A stretch of 64,000 nucleotides of DNA, from contig CM048852.1 in the NCBI GenBank assembly GCA_026545225.1, positions 14,356,146 to 14,420,145 of the forward strand. The letters run 5' to 3'. This document shows, piece by piece, positions 12,157-23,930 of this stretch. Source of the stretch: Cornus controversa (lineage: Eukaryota > Streptophyta > Magnoliopsida > Cornales > Cornaceae). Position numbers and translations under genes: made by a program. The notes beneath the pieces are model-generated. The model ran no database searches. It worked only from the letters and a program-made list of their open reading frames with translations, and was not told the origin of the DNA. Numbering within the stretch: position 1 is the stretch's first letter; every line of letters begins with the position of its first letter.

Positions 12157-12229
12157 ACATAATCTATTGAGTAGAACACAGATGAAGAAAACCACCAATT
12201 CTAGCCATACAAGCCCATTAGTCAAGAAG

Positions 12230-15200
12230 AACAATGATACCTTTTAGAAGAACATCAAACAAAAAATGAATCCCATCTCTTATATCCAAGTAGTAGAAAA
12301 GATAGGAGGGGGGAAAAGGATCCTTCTTCCGAATTCCAAATATGGTAAACAAGACAATTGCTCAAGATATACATCCAATACATTACATGTTTCACTTACA
12401 TTTACTAATTCAATGATTCACAATATAGTTCAAAGCAATAAATATGAATCAAGCAGATTCTTGCAAGATATCTAATACCAGGCATAAATTGCTGATTAGC
12501 ATAAGTCTCAATATCAAAACACCTTACAAACAGAATCACTTTATAGTATCTAAAACCTTATAATTGAGCACAATCAAAACAAAGGAAGTCTCAATGGTGT
12601 AATGACCTCACCTTACACTATAGGATTCATAAAAACAGAACAAGCATGTGCTAGCAAAGAGGTTGTAGTCAGAGAAAAAGAAAAGCTGTTAAGAGATAAA
12701 ACATTAAATCAATTAGAATTTAACATCTTATTAAGTTAAAGTGAAATTGAGATTATTGAAAGATATCTACTAATTCTAGAAAGTAGGAAAATAAGAGAGA
12801 AAACATCATTGTTATTCTCATTTTTCTCTTTCTGAATCCATACTTGAATCACAAGAGTTTGAACGCTAAACACATGCAAGAAGATCATAAAAGTAATAGT
12901 GGAGATAATAATATTACTTATCTAGCTATCATTTCACGTATTGGGCTTTTGTTACAATAAATAATTGGATGTTTTGTTAGGGGCCACTGGCCGACAAGCA
13001 GGAGAATGCAGGTCTAATTATAAATGCTGCCACTTTACACAAAATAATGGTGAGAGTTTATCTCCAGGCTTTTCCTATCAACACCTCGAGTAGGGCATGT
13101 AGGCAAGACTAGACTGGGTAATATATGTGTGTGTGTATTTGTTCTTTTTGAAGATTTTCTTTAATCCCAATCCTCCATTAGATTCACTAAGGTCTGTATA
13201 TTCTGTTTCTTATGTTTTGGTTTCTACGTCTTGTTAGTAATTTCTCTCCTTTTCCATTTGACAAACACTTTGACCTTCCTTAAACGGTGCCAATTTTTTC
13301 TATTATACTATTGGACAAAATTGGATATATAGCCAAGTAAAAAATCTAGTTGCAATTCACATGCAGCAAAACACAAAAAGAAAAAACGATGAAAAAACCA
13401 CAACTCCAGATACGATGTCTGTAATATGAATTTTAATTAAATGCATCTAAGCATTTTAAATAGCAAAAAATTGCTTATACTTAAAAATCCAAGTACTAAG
13501 TAATAAATAGGATGAACTTATAACAACAGATGAATATATAACTTAATGCCAGCATACATGATAAAATAAAATAAACAAAATTCAAAGCAAGTTTAAATTA
13601 CTTTAAATTGATTACATATAAAGTAAACCTCTACCAAATGGAGTCTAACAAAATACCAAACACATTTCCAAAAAAAAAAATCAACAAAAATATTCACATC
13701 CTTTATATCAAACCCAAAAACCCTATTTCGTATTGAATATAGAGATCAGATACATGAGAATTAAATACATTAGAACCACATAAATATGTGAAGTGCCACT
13801 TGGAAAAAAAATGGTAGATTAAGAAATTAAGATTCCTTGTGTAAAGAGCATTAGTTCATTAATATAGCTATTTTATTTTCAGGATGATATCATAAATGTA
13901 GTTGGAACATGATATGTTAGGGGCATTAGTTTGTACATATGGCTGTTCTAATTCCAGGATGGTTTAGGCAAGCGTTTCAAGAGAATTTAGGCCAACATGC
14001 TCTCAATTTAGCTATTTGCATGACAAGGTAAGCTCGGAGACAGTGAATAAAATAAAAAAGGGTACTTTAAGCTCTTTTGCATGTGGAAAGAGAGCATCAT
14101 TATTTTTTCCTTCTGTTATTTGCTATTTAAGTGATTTGGGGGCAGAAAGATCATAGATTGCAAAATCATATATTGCAAAACTTAAGAATTAAGGCCATTG
14201 CTGACTTGAGATTAAGTCTAATCATTCATATGGACGTTGAAAAATCAAATCATATGTTTTTGTATGACACTTAAAACAAGAAGTGAAATTTTTTTTAATT
14301 TACAAAAAGTAAGCCTAGAATTATCTTTTTCCAGCAAGAACCACATACATTTAAACCTCTAACACTCAACTTAAGAAAGCCTTATCATAACAGCACCTAG
14401 AGTAGCAGCTTGCAACTGCTACACCAATGAAACTACGACTCCTCGGCTGCATTTAAAAACAACATACTACATTTAACTAGCATCTCCCTAATTCAATTTC
14501 AAAAATGACAAAATTCATATTTTTTTAAATAGACAGTCGATAACCAGATATCGTGCCACACTGAAGACACTTGCATTAACCAAGTTTGATAGATAATTTA
14601 TAAAAGCTTTTATTTATGAATAACTGATTTATAAAAACATGGAACTCTACAAACTTGTAGTGGGCATTTATATACTAGTGTAGGCAATCCAATAGAAGGT
14701 TCCAAGGTACTTTGCAAGCAGATCAAAACAACTTTGTTTATGTAACTTCTGATAAGATGACTTCGAATCAAATCCAATTATTTTGGCAGCCATAAAGAAA
14801 GACTAACTAAAATGAACAACTCTAGCAGAAATTACTGCTTTAATCAATTCCTAGCAAATTTCCATCTAAACATCTTGAGTTAAAAGGAAAATGAAAATGA
14901 AAATCTAGAAGACAGGAACCCCAACTTATTGGAATATCTCAATGAATGTATTTAATCTAAACCTGATCAAATCAACAATAAATAGCAAAAAGTTAGTAAC
15001 CCATTCCAGTCAAATCCCCATTAAATCACTATCGTTGCCGGAAAACAATCAAATTATGTTTCTCATTAGCAGAAATGGCTGGAGATTTCAGAAATCCAAA
15101 AGCCAAATTCAATAAGAAGATCCTTAATCAGCTAATTAAAACACAGACTAGTTCAAAAACAACAATTCCAGCATATACAATTTAATTCTATATTAAAAAC

Positions 15201-15641
15201 CCACATGCAAAAATCCATACTAAATAGACCCAATGAGTGAATCAAGCCCTACCCAAATCGAAACCAGAACACACAACAAAAATTGAGGGATAGTTTTTAG
15301 AAAAACAAGAAATTTCCACGGGAAGAATTTGCTATAAAGCTTCAAATAAAAACACATCCATATATAAGAAACCCACAAGCACAAACGCACACAGAACACT
15401 CTCAATAAATAAATCAATCCTAATCGAATTAAATAACACAAATTGAGAGATGAAAATATACACAAGAACAAGAAATTCCCACACAAACATCTTATTGCTG
15501 AGATTTAGATGGAAATGAGAAAGTTGATAAAACCCAAAGCCCAGATTCATGGAAAGACTGCAATCGATAAAAACTAAACTCTAAAAGTCCAAACAACTAT
15601 CAATTGACACAGCTAAGAAATGGGTAAGAAAGAAACATTAC
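12230..15641. other. Long AT-rich stretch without recognisable gene
   Basis: I see only short incidental frames here and no conserved domain on either strand. A (GT)n run occurs near 13120. I looked on the minus strand for the next exons expected after the rhomboid exon (the 'LEKLGAL' and GxSG blocks) and did not find them. The stretch could be a long intron or unrelated intergenic DNA. Confidence 0.5.
15636..15641 (-). other. Splice donor after RBL exon 1
   Basis: The coding strand reads TCTTCAAC then GTAATG. The position right after the 'FGPSSST' codons matches the usual end of exon 1 in plant RBL genes, so this looks like a genuine ancestral donor. Confidence 0.65.
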
Positions 15642-16180
15642 GTTGAAGAGGAAGGGCCAAAGAGAGGGTTGTCTTTGAGAGGCTCAAAAGATAATCTCCC
15701 AAGAAATTTCGCCACGCAAGCACCTTTGAACCCAAGATTGTTCTTGGGGCAATTGTTGACATACATGATTCCACGATAGAAATGCCCGAACTCCTATCTC
15801 TGGAGATCTTTCTGCTTGGGTCAATCTCATCCATCCTAATACTGGATCAAGCCTGTAATTGAACAAGACGAGTCCCTTCCCCGAAACCCCTTGGCGATGT
15901 GGAAATAAACTGATATCAATGTCAGGTATCTCAAGAATGGGACTCTGCCGACAGAAATAGATAGAGATGTTGAAACCCGGTTCCTTGCGGAAACGAGGGA
16001 TTACAACGAACATAGCAATACTGGCCACCACAATCATAGGGACCAACCATGAAGTCCATTGAGTTTCTGTGGATTCTACATAGAGAACGGTGACGGAGGA
16101 GACGATGGTGGTGAGAGGATCTGGGCAGAGAGTGCCGTAGACCTTTCGTATGAAACCTTATGACAATTGGTTCTCTCCAT
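15642..16180 (-). pseudogene. Rhomboid-like protease (RBL) exon 1 remnant
   Basis: On the minus strand the upstream part reads ESTETQWTSWLVPMIVVAS followed by IAMFVV (about 16075-16003). The downstream part reads [25 protein letters not shown] and [12 protein letters not shown] (15766-15642). These are the N-terminal first transmembrane segment and the 'LFGPSS' block of plant rhomboid-like intramembrane serine proteases. The catalytic GxSG and His lie in later exons, which I do not find. The exon ends exactly at a GTAATG donor (15641-15636), where plant RBL genes usually have an intron. A 232-bp insertion separates FVV from MYVNN. A likely start at 16180-16178 gives a Ser/Pro-rich leader (ILSPPSSPPSPFS), but it needs a one-base shift near 16080 to join. 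It is probably a fragment or pseudogene. A functional gene with an acquired intron is possible. Confidence 0.8.
15767..15998. mobile_element. 232-bp insertion in RBL exon, GATT direct repeats
   Basis: The insertion splits the codons of the rhomboid exon. GATT occurs at 15767-15770 and again at 15999-16002, and removing one copy plus the interior restores the normal reading across FVV-I-MYVNN. The length is not a multiple of three. The interior has no recognisable protein and no clear terminal repeat. On the coding strand it offers a possible donor GTAATC near its 5' side and a possible acceptor AGATAG near its 3' side, and splicing there would keep the frame. The element type is unknown. Confidence 0.7.
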
Positions 16181-16396
16181 AGCCAAGATCTTGGTCTTCT
16201 TGTCAAAAAGTATCAGAAATAGGGCTTGGCCTTCAAATCGCCAGAGGAAGTTGTGCGAGAGGAGAGAGAAATTTTGGTGGGAAATGAGCAAAGTTGTTTT
16301 CAGCTTTGATTTTGTGTGATGCGATTAGTGAATAGTGCTTCCTTGCTACAGTGCTGACATGTAATTGGGCAGAAAATTTATCAAAACATAACACTA

Positions 16397-16645
16397 TCAT
16401 GAATTTTGGGCCCGTGTGGTTGTGTTTTTGTTGCAGGCCCACTATAGTAACTAAAATTATACTCAATACATGTTTGGTGAGATTTGTTTTGTTGTGCATA
16501 GTTCTGTAACATTTCAAATAAAGCTGCCCAAATACAAAATAGCCCCGGGCTGTTTTGCGGAGTTTTAGCATTGTAGCGGGCGAAGTGGTCCAACACAAAT
16601 ACTATAGCAGAGGACACAAAAAGCCCAAAATTCACAACAAGTATA
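16397..16645. mobile_element. Possible small inverted-repeat element
   Basis: The word tgaattttgggc near 16399 is mirrored by gcccaaaattca near 16632, so about 240 bp are bounded by a short inverted repeat. The left side continues 'ccgtgtggttgtgttt', which resembles Harbinger-type MITE ends. No convincing target duplication is seen, so this is tentative. Confidence 0.3.
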
Positions 16646-16659
16646 TAGGGCATTTTTGG

Positions 16660-16920
16660 TCGATCCTTCTCTCCTTTGTGATGGCAATTGAGCACAACTC
16701 ACACTAGGTAACAATTCTGAGTCGCCGATCCATTCTCTCTCCTCTGTGGTGGCGATTGTGGCGATTCGCTACTCTTAAACCCTAGTTCGTGTTGAAGGAG
16801 CACAACTCGATCCAAGTGGACCAAGTAATGATTATGAGTTGTCGATCCATTCTCTCTCCTCTGTGGTGGCGATTGTGGCGATTCGCTACTCTAAAATCCT
16901 AGTTTGTTCGTGTTGAAGAA
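16660..16920. repeat. 117-bp tandem duplication
   Basis: The block 'cgatccattctctctcctc' followed by 'tgtggtggcgattgtggcgattcgctact' occurs at 16726 and again at 16843, with a related partial copy at about 16662. Each full copy continues into 'ccctagtt..gttcgtgttgaag'. The wording (aaaccctag plus a CT-rich lead) is like a plant 5' leader, but no open frame follows on the + strand. Confidence 0.85.
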
Positions 16921-17912
16921 GCAGAATTCGACTGGTTCCTTTGGATTTCTGCCGTAAATTCAATCCACTTGTTGGATATACAAATAGGTTTAATTTATTT
17001 CATTTTATGGGTAATTATAGAACCGTTAGGATACTCGTTGAATGCTTTGTTTGATGTCAATAAATAGACAATCTTTACTTTTTAGGATCTCTCAACTATG
17101 TGCCACTTTAAGTCCCACCTATGAGAATGTTCAAAATTTCTTATTCCTTGCTGGATTGAAAACTTCTTTCTTCTTTGTTGTTGATCTATAGATGTTCATT
17201 ATTTGGGGTATGCTTTTTCTGTGGAGTTGATGTATTCTTATGTTCATTACAAATTCTTGAGCTTTGAAAGTTATAGATTCACCGCATTCACATATTTTGT
17301 TTTGATGACTCTGTTTGGTTGCTAAAGAATTGAGTGAAAGAAAATTATTAGACATATGAATTCTTACTTATACTGAAAATGAAAAAAATGAACTCTTAAT
17401 GTATAGATCTGGAAGAATTATTAGTTGACTTGATTATTAATTTATTTGAATGTAAAAATAACAAAACTTTTTTTGAGTTAAGTTTCCTTATGTTTTATCG
17501 AGAATCAAAACAATGAAAACTTTTTTGTATTTTACTGTAATATTTTAGAAATCCAATACTATATGGTTGATCAATCATTTTTTAGTTACATTTCTAAAAT
17601 TTGTATTTGAATTGATGGGTCTTGGAACTGTTAATTGCAATGTTAATTGCTATTTGATTTACGTAATTAGAGGGTCTGATGTACCTAAATTCCAAGATTC
17701 TATTAGTGCTCTTTCTCTCTCTCTACTTCATCTCTACAACTCAATTTCTTTTAATTTTTGTACATCTTGTTATTTGATATTATTGGTTCTGAATTCGGGA
17801 GTCTTGCTCTTTAATTTACATCATTAGAATTTTTGATATACTCTTCCATCATGAACTGCTCGAACATTTTACTATTGGTCTTGAATACCTCCACTAGATT
17901 TTATGGAATCAT

Positions 17913-17914
<2 letters not shown>
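16921..17914. other. Gene-free AT-rich stretch
   Basis: This is T-rich sequence on the + strand with only short incidental frames. I see no domain, RNA gene or repeat unit beyond simple A/T runs. Confidence 0.5.
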
Positions 17915-17971
<57 letters not shown>

Positions 17972-17999
17972 CGAGAGAGAGAGAGAGAGAGAGAGAGAG
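17915..17999. repeat. (TA)n then (GA)n compound microsatellite
   Basis: An uninterrupted TA run from about 17915 to 17970 passes directly into a GA run at 17972-17999. Related TC-rich runs follow at 18117-18180. Confidence 0.95.
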
Positions 18000-18225
18000 G
18001 TCTTAAACAGGAAACTGCAATAAAAAAACAGAATGGAATCAATGACTATAAACTAAAAATTTGAACGAATTTCGAGTGCGACAAAGTACAATAGTAAAAA
18101 TATATCTAAGCATCTCTATCTCTCTCTCTCTCTCTCCTAATATATCTAAGCAGCTCTCTCTTTCTCTCTCTCCCCTTTCTGTCTCTAATCTAAATACTTA
18201 TTTTTTTTTTACAAAAGTGATATTT

Positions 18226-21200
18226 CTTGTTACTTACTTTAGTCATGGAAAAGGTACAGAGCTAAGAGTGATGCTCATAGAGGGGAAGCCTCTACTCATA
18301 GGAGACAGAATGGGGTATGGTAGGCAGGTCAGGTTCAGTCATAGGGAAACCAGCCGAGGAGGCCTACTGCTATATTCAAAGGACATTGTTACGGGTGTGG
18401 TGAGTTAGGGCATTCAGCTAAATATTGCCCTCCCACTAATCAAGGACAACTTGGTCAGTAGGGACAGAGACAACAACCACCTTTGCTGGTACTACAAGTT
18501 CCACAAATTCAAGCTTAGCATCATCCACCTTTACACACACCACCACCGCCCACGGGGCAACCAGGTCAGCATATGCATTATGGGAGGGTCTACAACTCCA
18601 TGCCATATGATGTGTAAGCTTCTCAGGTGATTGAGGGTATGTTTCTGATCAATGGTAGATTTGGCCGTGTTTTATTTGATACTGGTGCATCTTATTCCTT
18701 TGTATCTAGAGTATTTGCTAACTTATTTGGTATAGACATTTTGCTATATAGTTCTCCACTTACTATAGCTACACAGTTGGGGTTTAGTACGATTTTATGA
18801 GAACGATAGTCAGGTCCCTATAGACATTGGCAGACTCAGGTTCTTGGCAGACTTATTGATCTTGGATATGCATTTCTATGATGTCATACTCGGGATGAAT
18901 TGGTTATCACATTAACATGCTCAAGTTAATTGCCATGATAAGAAATTTTTTTTTTGCTATGCCAGGTCAGGAAATGTATTTGATTGTTATGCCATAATCA
19001 AATGGAGGGTCTAGTACGCACTTGTTCTTTATCAATGAAGAGTCTCCAGAAGGAACAACAATATCTTCAGATTCCATTCCAGTGGTATGAGACTTTCTGG
19101 ATGTATTTCAGGAGATCCCAAGGTTACTACCGAGTTGTGAGATAGATTTTGTGATAGATTTAGCTCTAGGCATTAGGCCTATTGCTAGGGCCCCATATAG
19201 AATGGCACCTGTGGAAATGAGGGAGCTAAAGGATCAGATTCAACAACTTCTTAGTCAAAAATTTATTCGTAGGAGTACTCCACTGTGGGGAGCATTGGTG
19301 TTGTTTGTGAAAAAGGAGGATGGGTCTCTTCACCTTTATATTGACTACAGGGAATTTAATAAGGTCACAATTCGCAACAAGTACCTGTTGCCTAGGATTG
19401 ATGATCTGTTCAATCAGTTGAAGGGAGCCACCTACTTCTCGAAGATAGATTTGAGATTTGTGTATCATCAGCTTCGAGTTAGGGAGTAGGATGTACCGAA
19501 GACAGCCTTCCTTACCAGATATAGGTTGCATGAGTTTCGAGTTATGCCTTTCGGGTTAACAAATGCCCCAGTTGTCTTCATGGATCTAATGAACAGAGTG
19601 TTCAGGGTCTACTTAGTTCAGTTTGTTATTATTTTCATTAATGATATTGTGGTTTATTCTAGGTCAGAGGAAGATTATGCCAGACATCTTCATTTCATTC
19701 TACAGACACTGAGAGATCATTAACTATATGCAAAGTTTGAGAAGTGTGATTTCTGGTAGAGGGAGGTGAAGTTCTTGGGTCACGTAGTATTTGAGAAAAG
19801 GATAGCGATCGATCCAAGTAAAGTATCAAAGGTTTTGGAGTGGGGACAGCCTACCTCACCTTTAAAAATTCACAGCTTTCTTAGGTTGGCTGGTTATTAT
19901 CGTCAATTTATTCAGGTTTCTTTAAGATTGCTAGCCTACTCACCGATTTCACTAAAAAGGGTATGTCTTTTGTTTGGGATGACTCTTATCAGGTGGTGTT
20001 TGACGAGTTAAAGAACTTGGTATTCACCGATGCGTCATTGTAGGGTCTGGGATGTGTGTTGATGTAGGAGAAGAGGTTGATATCTTATGTTTCACGTAAG
20101 CTTAAGCCTCATGAGCTTAATTACCTGACTCATGATTTGGAGTTGGCAGTCATGATTTTTGCTTTGAGGATTTGGAGGCATTACCTTTTGGGTGAGACTT
20201 TTAAATTGTTTGGCGACCACATGAGTTTACAGTATCTATTCTCACAGAAGGAGCTGAATATGAGACAGCGCAGGTGGTTGGAGTTAGTGAAAGATTATCA
20301 TTTTTCCATCTAGTAACACACAGGGAAAGCGAACGTAATAGCTAGTACACTTAGTCGCTAACCCTATGCTAGTCTTTTCGCTCTATTTGAATCAGAGTGG
20401 AATGACTGAGCAACATTGATGCCTTAGCTGATGCCTTTGTAGCATGTGTAGTGGTTACACCTGCTATCATTCGGAAGGTAGTTATAGATCAGCTTATTGA
20501 CCCACAGTGTGTAGAGTGGCTGACTTGAAATCTGGAGAGGTACTATTTTATACAGTGATATAGATGGAGGATTGAGGTACAAGGGGCGGTCAGTGGTCCC
20601 CCTCACAATGATGACTTGAGGAGGGCAGTGATGAGTGAGGCCTATAGTTCTCACTTTTTGGTACACCTGGGAGGGGATAAGATGTACCAAAACATAAAAT
20701 GATAGTTTTGGTGGGCAGGTATAAAGAGGGACATTGCTATATTTGTCTTCAAGTGTAGCACATGTTAGATGATCAAGATTAATCATGAGAGATCGCCAGG
20801 ATCTTTGCAGCCACTGCTTATACCAGAGTGGAAGTGGGAGAGCATCTCCATGGATTTCATCATGGGACTTCCCACCTCATAACAGAATCATGATGCTATT
20901 TGGGTGATAGTGGACAGGTTGACAAAATCAGCCCATTTCTTACCCGTACGCTCAAGTTACACCTCAGAGCAATACACAAAGCTTTACATTGTAGAGATAG
21001 TGAAGATTCATGGCGTGCCTTTGTCCATTATATCGGATAAGGATTTGAATTTTGTATCAGGGTTTTGGGAGAGTTTTTAGTAGGCTATGGGTACAGCTCT
21101 GCATCTTAATACAACCTATCACCCTTAGACTAATGGTCAAACTAAGAGAGTTAATTAGATTTTGGAGGAAATGTTGCGAGCATGTGTACTCGACTTCAAA

Positions 21201-21880
21201 GGTATTTGGGAGAGTTACTTGCTGCTAGTTGAGTTTTCCTATAACAATAGTTATCAAAAAAACTATTGGTATGGCACCATTCGAGGCTTTGCATGGCCAC
21301 CCGTGCAGGTCACCGGTATGCTGGTTGGAGGTTGGAAAGAATAGATTCTTGGGTCCTAAGTTTATTTAGGACACATAAGAGAAAATTGCTCTCATTAAAG
21401 ACCGTATGTGGATTGTGCAGAGTAGACAGAAGAGTTATGCAAATCAAAGAACTCAAGCACTAGAGTTCAAGGTAGGGGATCAGGTTCTACTCAAGGTTTC
21501 TCCCATAAAGGGAGTAATGCAGTTTGGGAGAAAGGGAAAGTTAGCACCTCATTTTGTAGGTCCTTTTACAATTACGGACAGGATTGGGGCGGTAGTGTAT
21601 AGACTGGCATTACCAGACACGATGCACAAGGTGCATAATATTTTTCATGTCTCTATGCTGTGGAAATTCCTTAGAGATGAGGATATTTACCAGCACATTG
21701 ATGTTGGAGAGATTGAGTTGTAGCCAAGTGCAACATATATGGAACAGCCTTATTATATTCTTGATCGTAGGGACCAGGTTCTTTGTTCTAAGAGTATTCC
21801 ATTAGTTCGAGTTCAGTGGAGCCACCACAATGAGGCAGAATTCAATTGGAAAAAGGGTGGATAAAATAAAAGCAATGTTT
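18226..21880 (+). pseudogene. Ty3/gypsy gag-pol polyprotein remnant
   Basis: Pieces in shifting frames are: CCHC knuckle CYGCGELGHSAKYC (about 18384-18425); aspartic protease LFDTGASYSF (about 18675-18704) and FYDVILGMNWLS (about 18870-18905); RT with [53 protein letters not shown] and [12 protein letters not shown] (19190-19565). The catalytic box reads FINDIVVYS (about 19635-19660), so the first Asp of the usual IDD is Asn. RNase H is marked by FTDAS, LISYVSRKLKPHELNY and RHYLLG (20025-20200). Integrase is marked by SMDFIMGLP (about 20850), [18 protein letters not shown] and TNGQTKR (to about 21150). The tail has KLAPHFVGPFTI and VHNIFHVSMLWK. At least eight in-frame stops occur, mostly TAG or TAA. 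It cannot make a working polyprotein. Confidence 0.92.
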
Positions 21881-21933
21881 CCAAAGCTTTTTCTTTAGGT
21901 ATGGGGTGAATTCCGAGGATAGAATTCCTCTTT

Positions 21934-21952
21934 TTAGGGGGGGGGGGGAGAA
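21934..21952 (+). other. Polypurine tract of gypsy element
   Basis: A G homopolymer followed by AGAA lies directly before the LTR start TGTAATACCCC. This is the plus-strand priming site in LTR retrotransposons. Confidence 0.85.
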
Positions 21953-22257
21953 TGTAATACCCCGTAAATTTTGAGGAAATTTAAATTGGGTTTCAATTAT
22001 TTAATTGGGTTTTATTTATTTATTTATTATTTAGTGGGTTTTAATTTTTTAAATGGTTTTAGTTAAAATTTTGTCAATGCTTGTTTTATTTGTTTAATGT
22101 GGATGTTTGAATTGTTTCTAAGTGTTGATTGATTTTAATTGTGAGTGAAATATTTGTTTTAAATGAATTTTTTTTCTTTTAAATAAAATATATGGGTTTT
22201 TGGGTTGCAAGTTCTTTAATTTTTAATTTTTCTCAGGTTGGGCTAGACTGTTGGGTT

Positions 22258-22279
22258 GGGCTATATATATATATATATT
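22258..22279 (+). promoter_or_regulatory. TATA-like run in family-A LTR
   Basis: 'gggctatatatatatat' lies upstream of the conserved leader 'gggtttctgtcg..cgtagacgcaag' (22387-22440). Its place in the LTR fits a U3/R promoter. The other copies also have A/T runs at the corresponding place. This is inference from position only. Confidence 0.35.
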
Positions 22280-23737
22280 ATTTATAGGTGGGCTAAGTAT
22301 TTTATATTTATTAATATAATTATTTAAGAATTTTTATTTTAGTTTTCTAGAAAGAAAATTAAAATAAGAGAGAAAAAGAAAAGGGGGTTAGGGTTTCTGT
22401 CGTTTACACGTACAGAGACCGAAAGAGCGTAGACGCAAGTGAGAAGGGAGAGAAGAAGCGATTCATCGGGACGAGTTCGTGTTCGCCAAAAAGGCAAGTT
22501 CGAACCTTTATATTTTTTTATTATGTATATATATATGTTGCTTGTATACGTATATTCATGTATTTAATTATGAAATTGTATGATTATGCATGCTAAGAAT
22601 GATTCTGTGGATTAAACATGAAGAATCTAGGGGTTTAGTACTATTATAGGGTATTTTTCCATATATATATGCATGTATATATGACTGTATAGGCGGGTGT
22701 GTATATATATATATATGAACATGAAATTGGGTTTAATGCATTCATCATTTTTGAAGGTTTTTGTTCCAATTAATAGGTAGATCTCGCTTTTCCGGACAAT
22801 TCTTGAAAGTTTGGTTGCGAACCATTGGGTAGATTGATTGAGTTTAAAATTTTAGAATTTTCAAACTTGAAATTGGGCGTTTTTGATTTAGGCTGTGAGA
22901 GGGGGTGATTTTGGTACCAATGTGTAGCATAGATCGGGATAAGTTAAATGGTATATTCATACGCGCAATTCGGTGCCCAGAAGTGGCCGTAAAGTTTCGG
23001 CTCCATTGTTGAACGTGAGTTGCAGGAAGAAGGAAAAGAAAAGAAAAAAGAAAAAAAAAGGAGGAAGAAGAAAAGGGGGATAGCGCCCCCATGCGCACCG
23101 CCGGCACGTGGGGGCACTTACCGAGGGCGGCAGTAGCCCCACTCACTCGGGGCCCTCCTCTTGGCCCAATTTGGGCCAGTCCGGGGTATTTTTATTTTTT
23201 TAAAATTTTAAAATTGATTTTTAAAATTGAAAAATTGGAAAAATAGTTTTTAAAATTGTTTTTAAATTCCAAAAAATTCTAAAAAAATTTGGGTAATCTT
23301 TTGGGGACAGAATGCACTTGGGTTTTAAATATCCAATCAAAATGGGGTTCCCTTGTGGTTTAAGTAGTATAAAAAATGTGCCTTAAAGTAGGATTTTTAT
23401 TTTCTTTCGTGTTGGAAAATTTTTCAAATTTCTGAAAAATTCTAGAATAATTAAGTAGGGTTCTTAGGAACAGAATAGGTCCAGAAACCTAGATTAGAGT
23501 TAGGTTTAGACTCCCTCGATGATTTAGGTAAGTTGGAAGTTTGGTTGTGTGCTTGCTTATATAATTAGTGGTTGTATTATTTTTATTCCCTTAATTGTAT
23601 TCTTTGAAATTATAACTATTCATGATATACTTGATATAATTTTGATTGTTTATGAGTTATTTTATTGTGGTGATTAAACTTTTGTTAAATTAAATTATTG
23701 TGCTAAGTAGGTTAGATCTTTTGTTTTGGTTTAATAG

Positions 23738-23930
23738 GTTAGTTGTAGAGGCATGTAAGGATTGCCTGGGGGCATGTCAGGATTGCCAATACCTAATAAG
23801 GTATCTAGGGTTAGTTAGGGAGGCATGTAAGGACTGTAAGGGGACATGTTAGGGTTGCCAATACCTAATAAGGTATTTGTGGATAGTATAGGAGGCATGT
23901 CAGGATTGCCTAGTTTAATAAGGTATTATA
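23738..23930 (+). repeat. Tandem array inside family-A LTR (about 70 bp units)
   Basis: The near-palindrome tacctaataaggta occurs at 23790 and 23862, with a weaker third copy near 23925. Each is paired with 'ggcatgtaaggattgcc' words. The same array, longer, is present in the two long minus-strand LTRs. Confidence 0.85.

Noticed and set aside
12990..13110. GC-richer patch that looked like an exon ('aaatgctgccactttacac')
   Set aside because: No frame longer than about 35 codons and no match to the missing rhomboid exons.
22844..23146. Minus-strand frames over the GC block of the + LTR (also 25265-25543 and 52508-52773)
   Set aside because: They recur only because the GC-rich LTR block lacks stops; the sequences are not conserved as protein.
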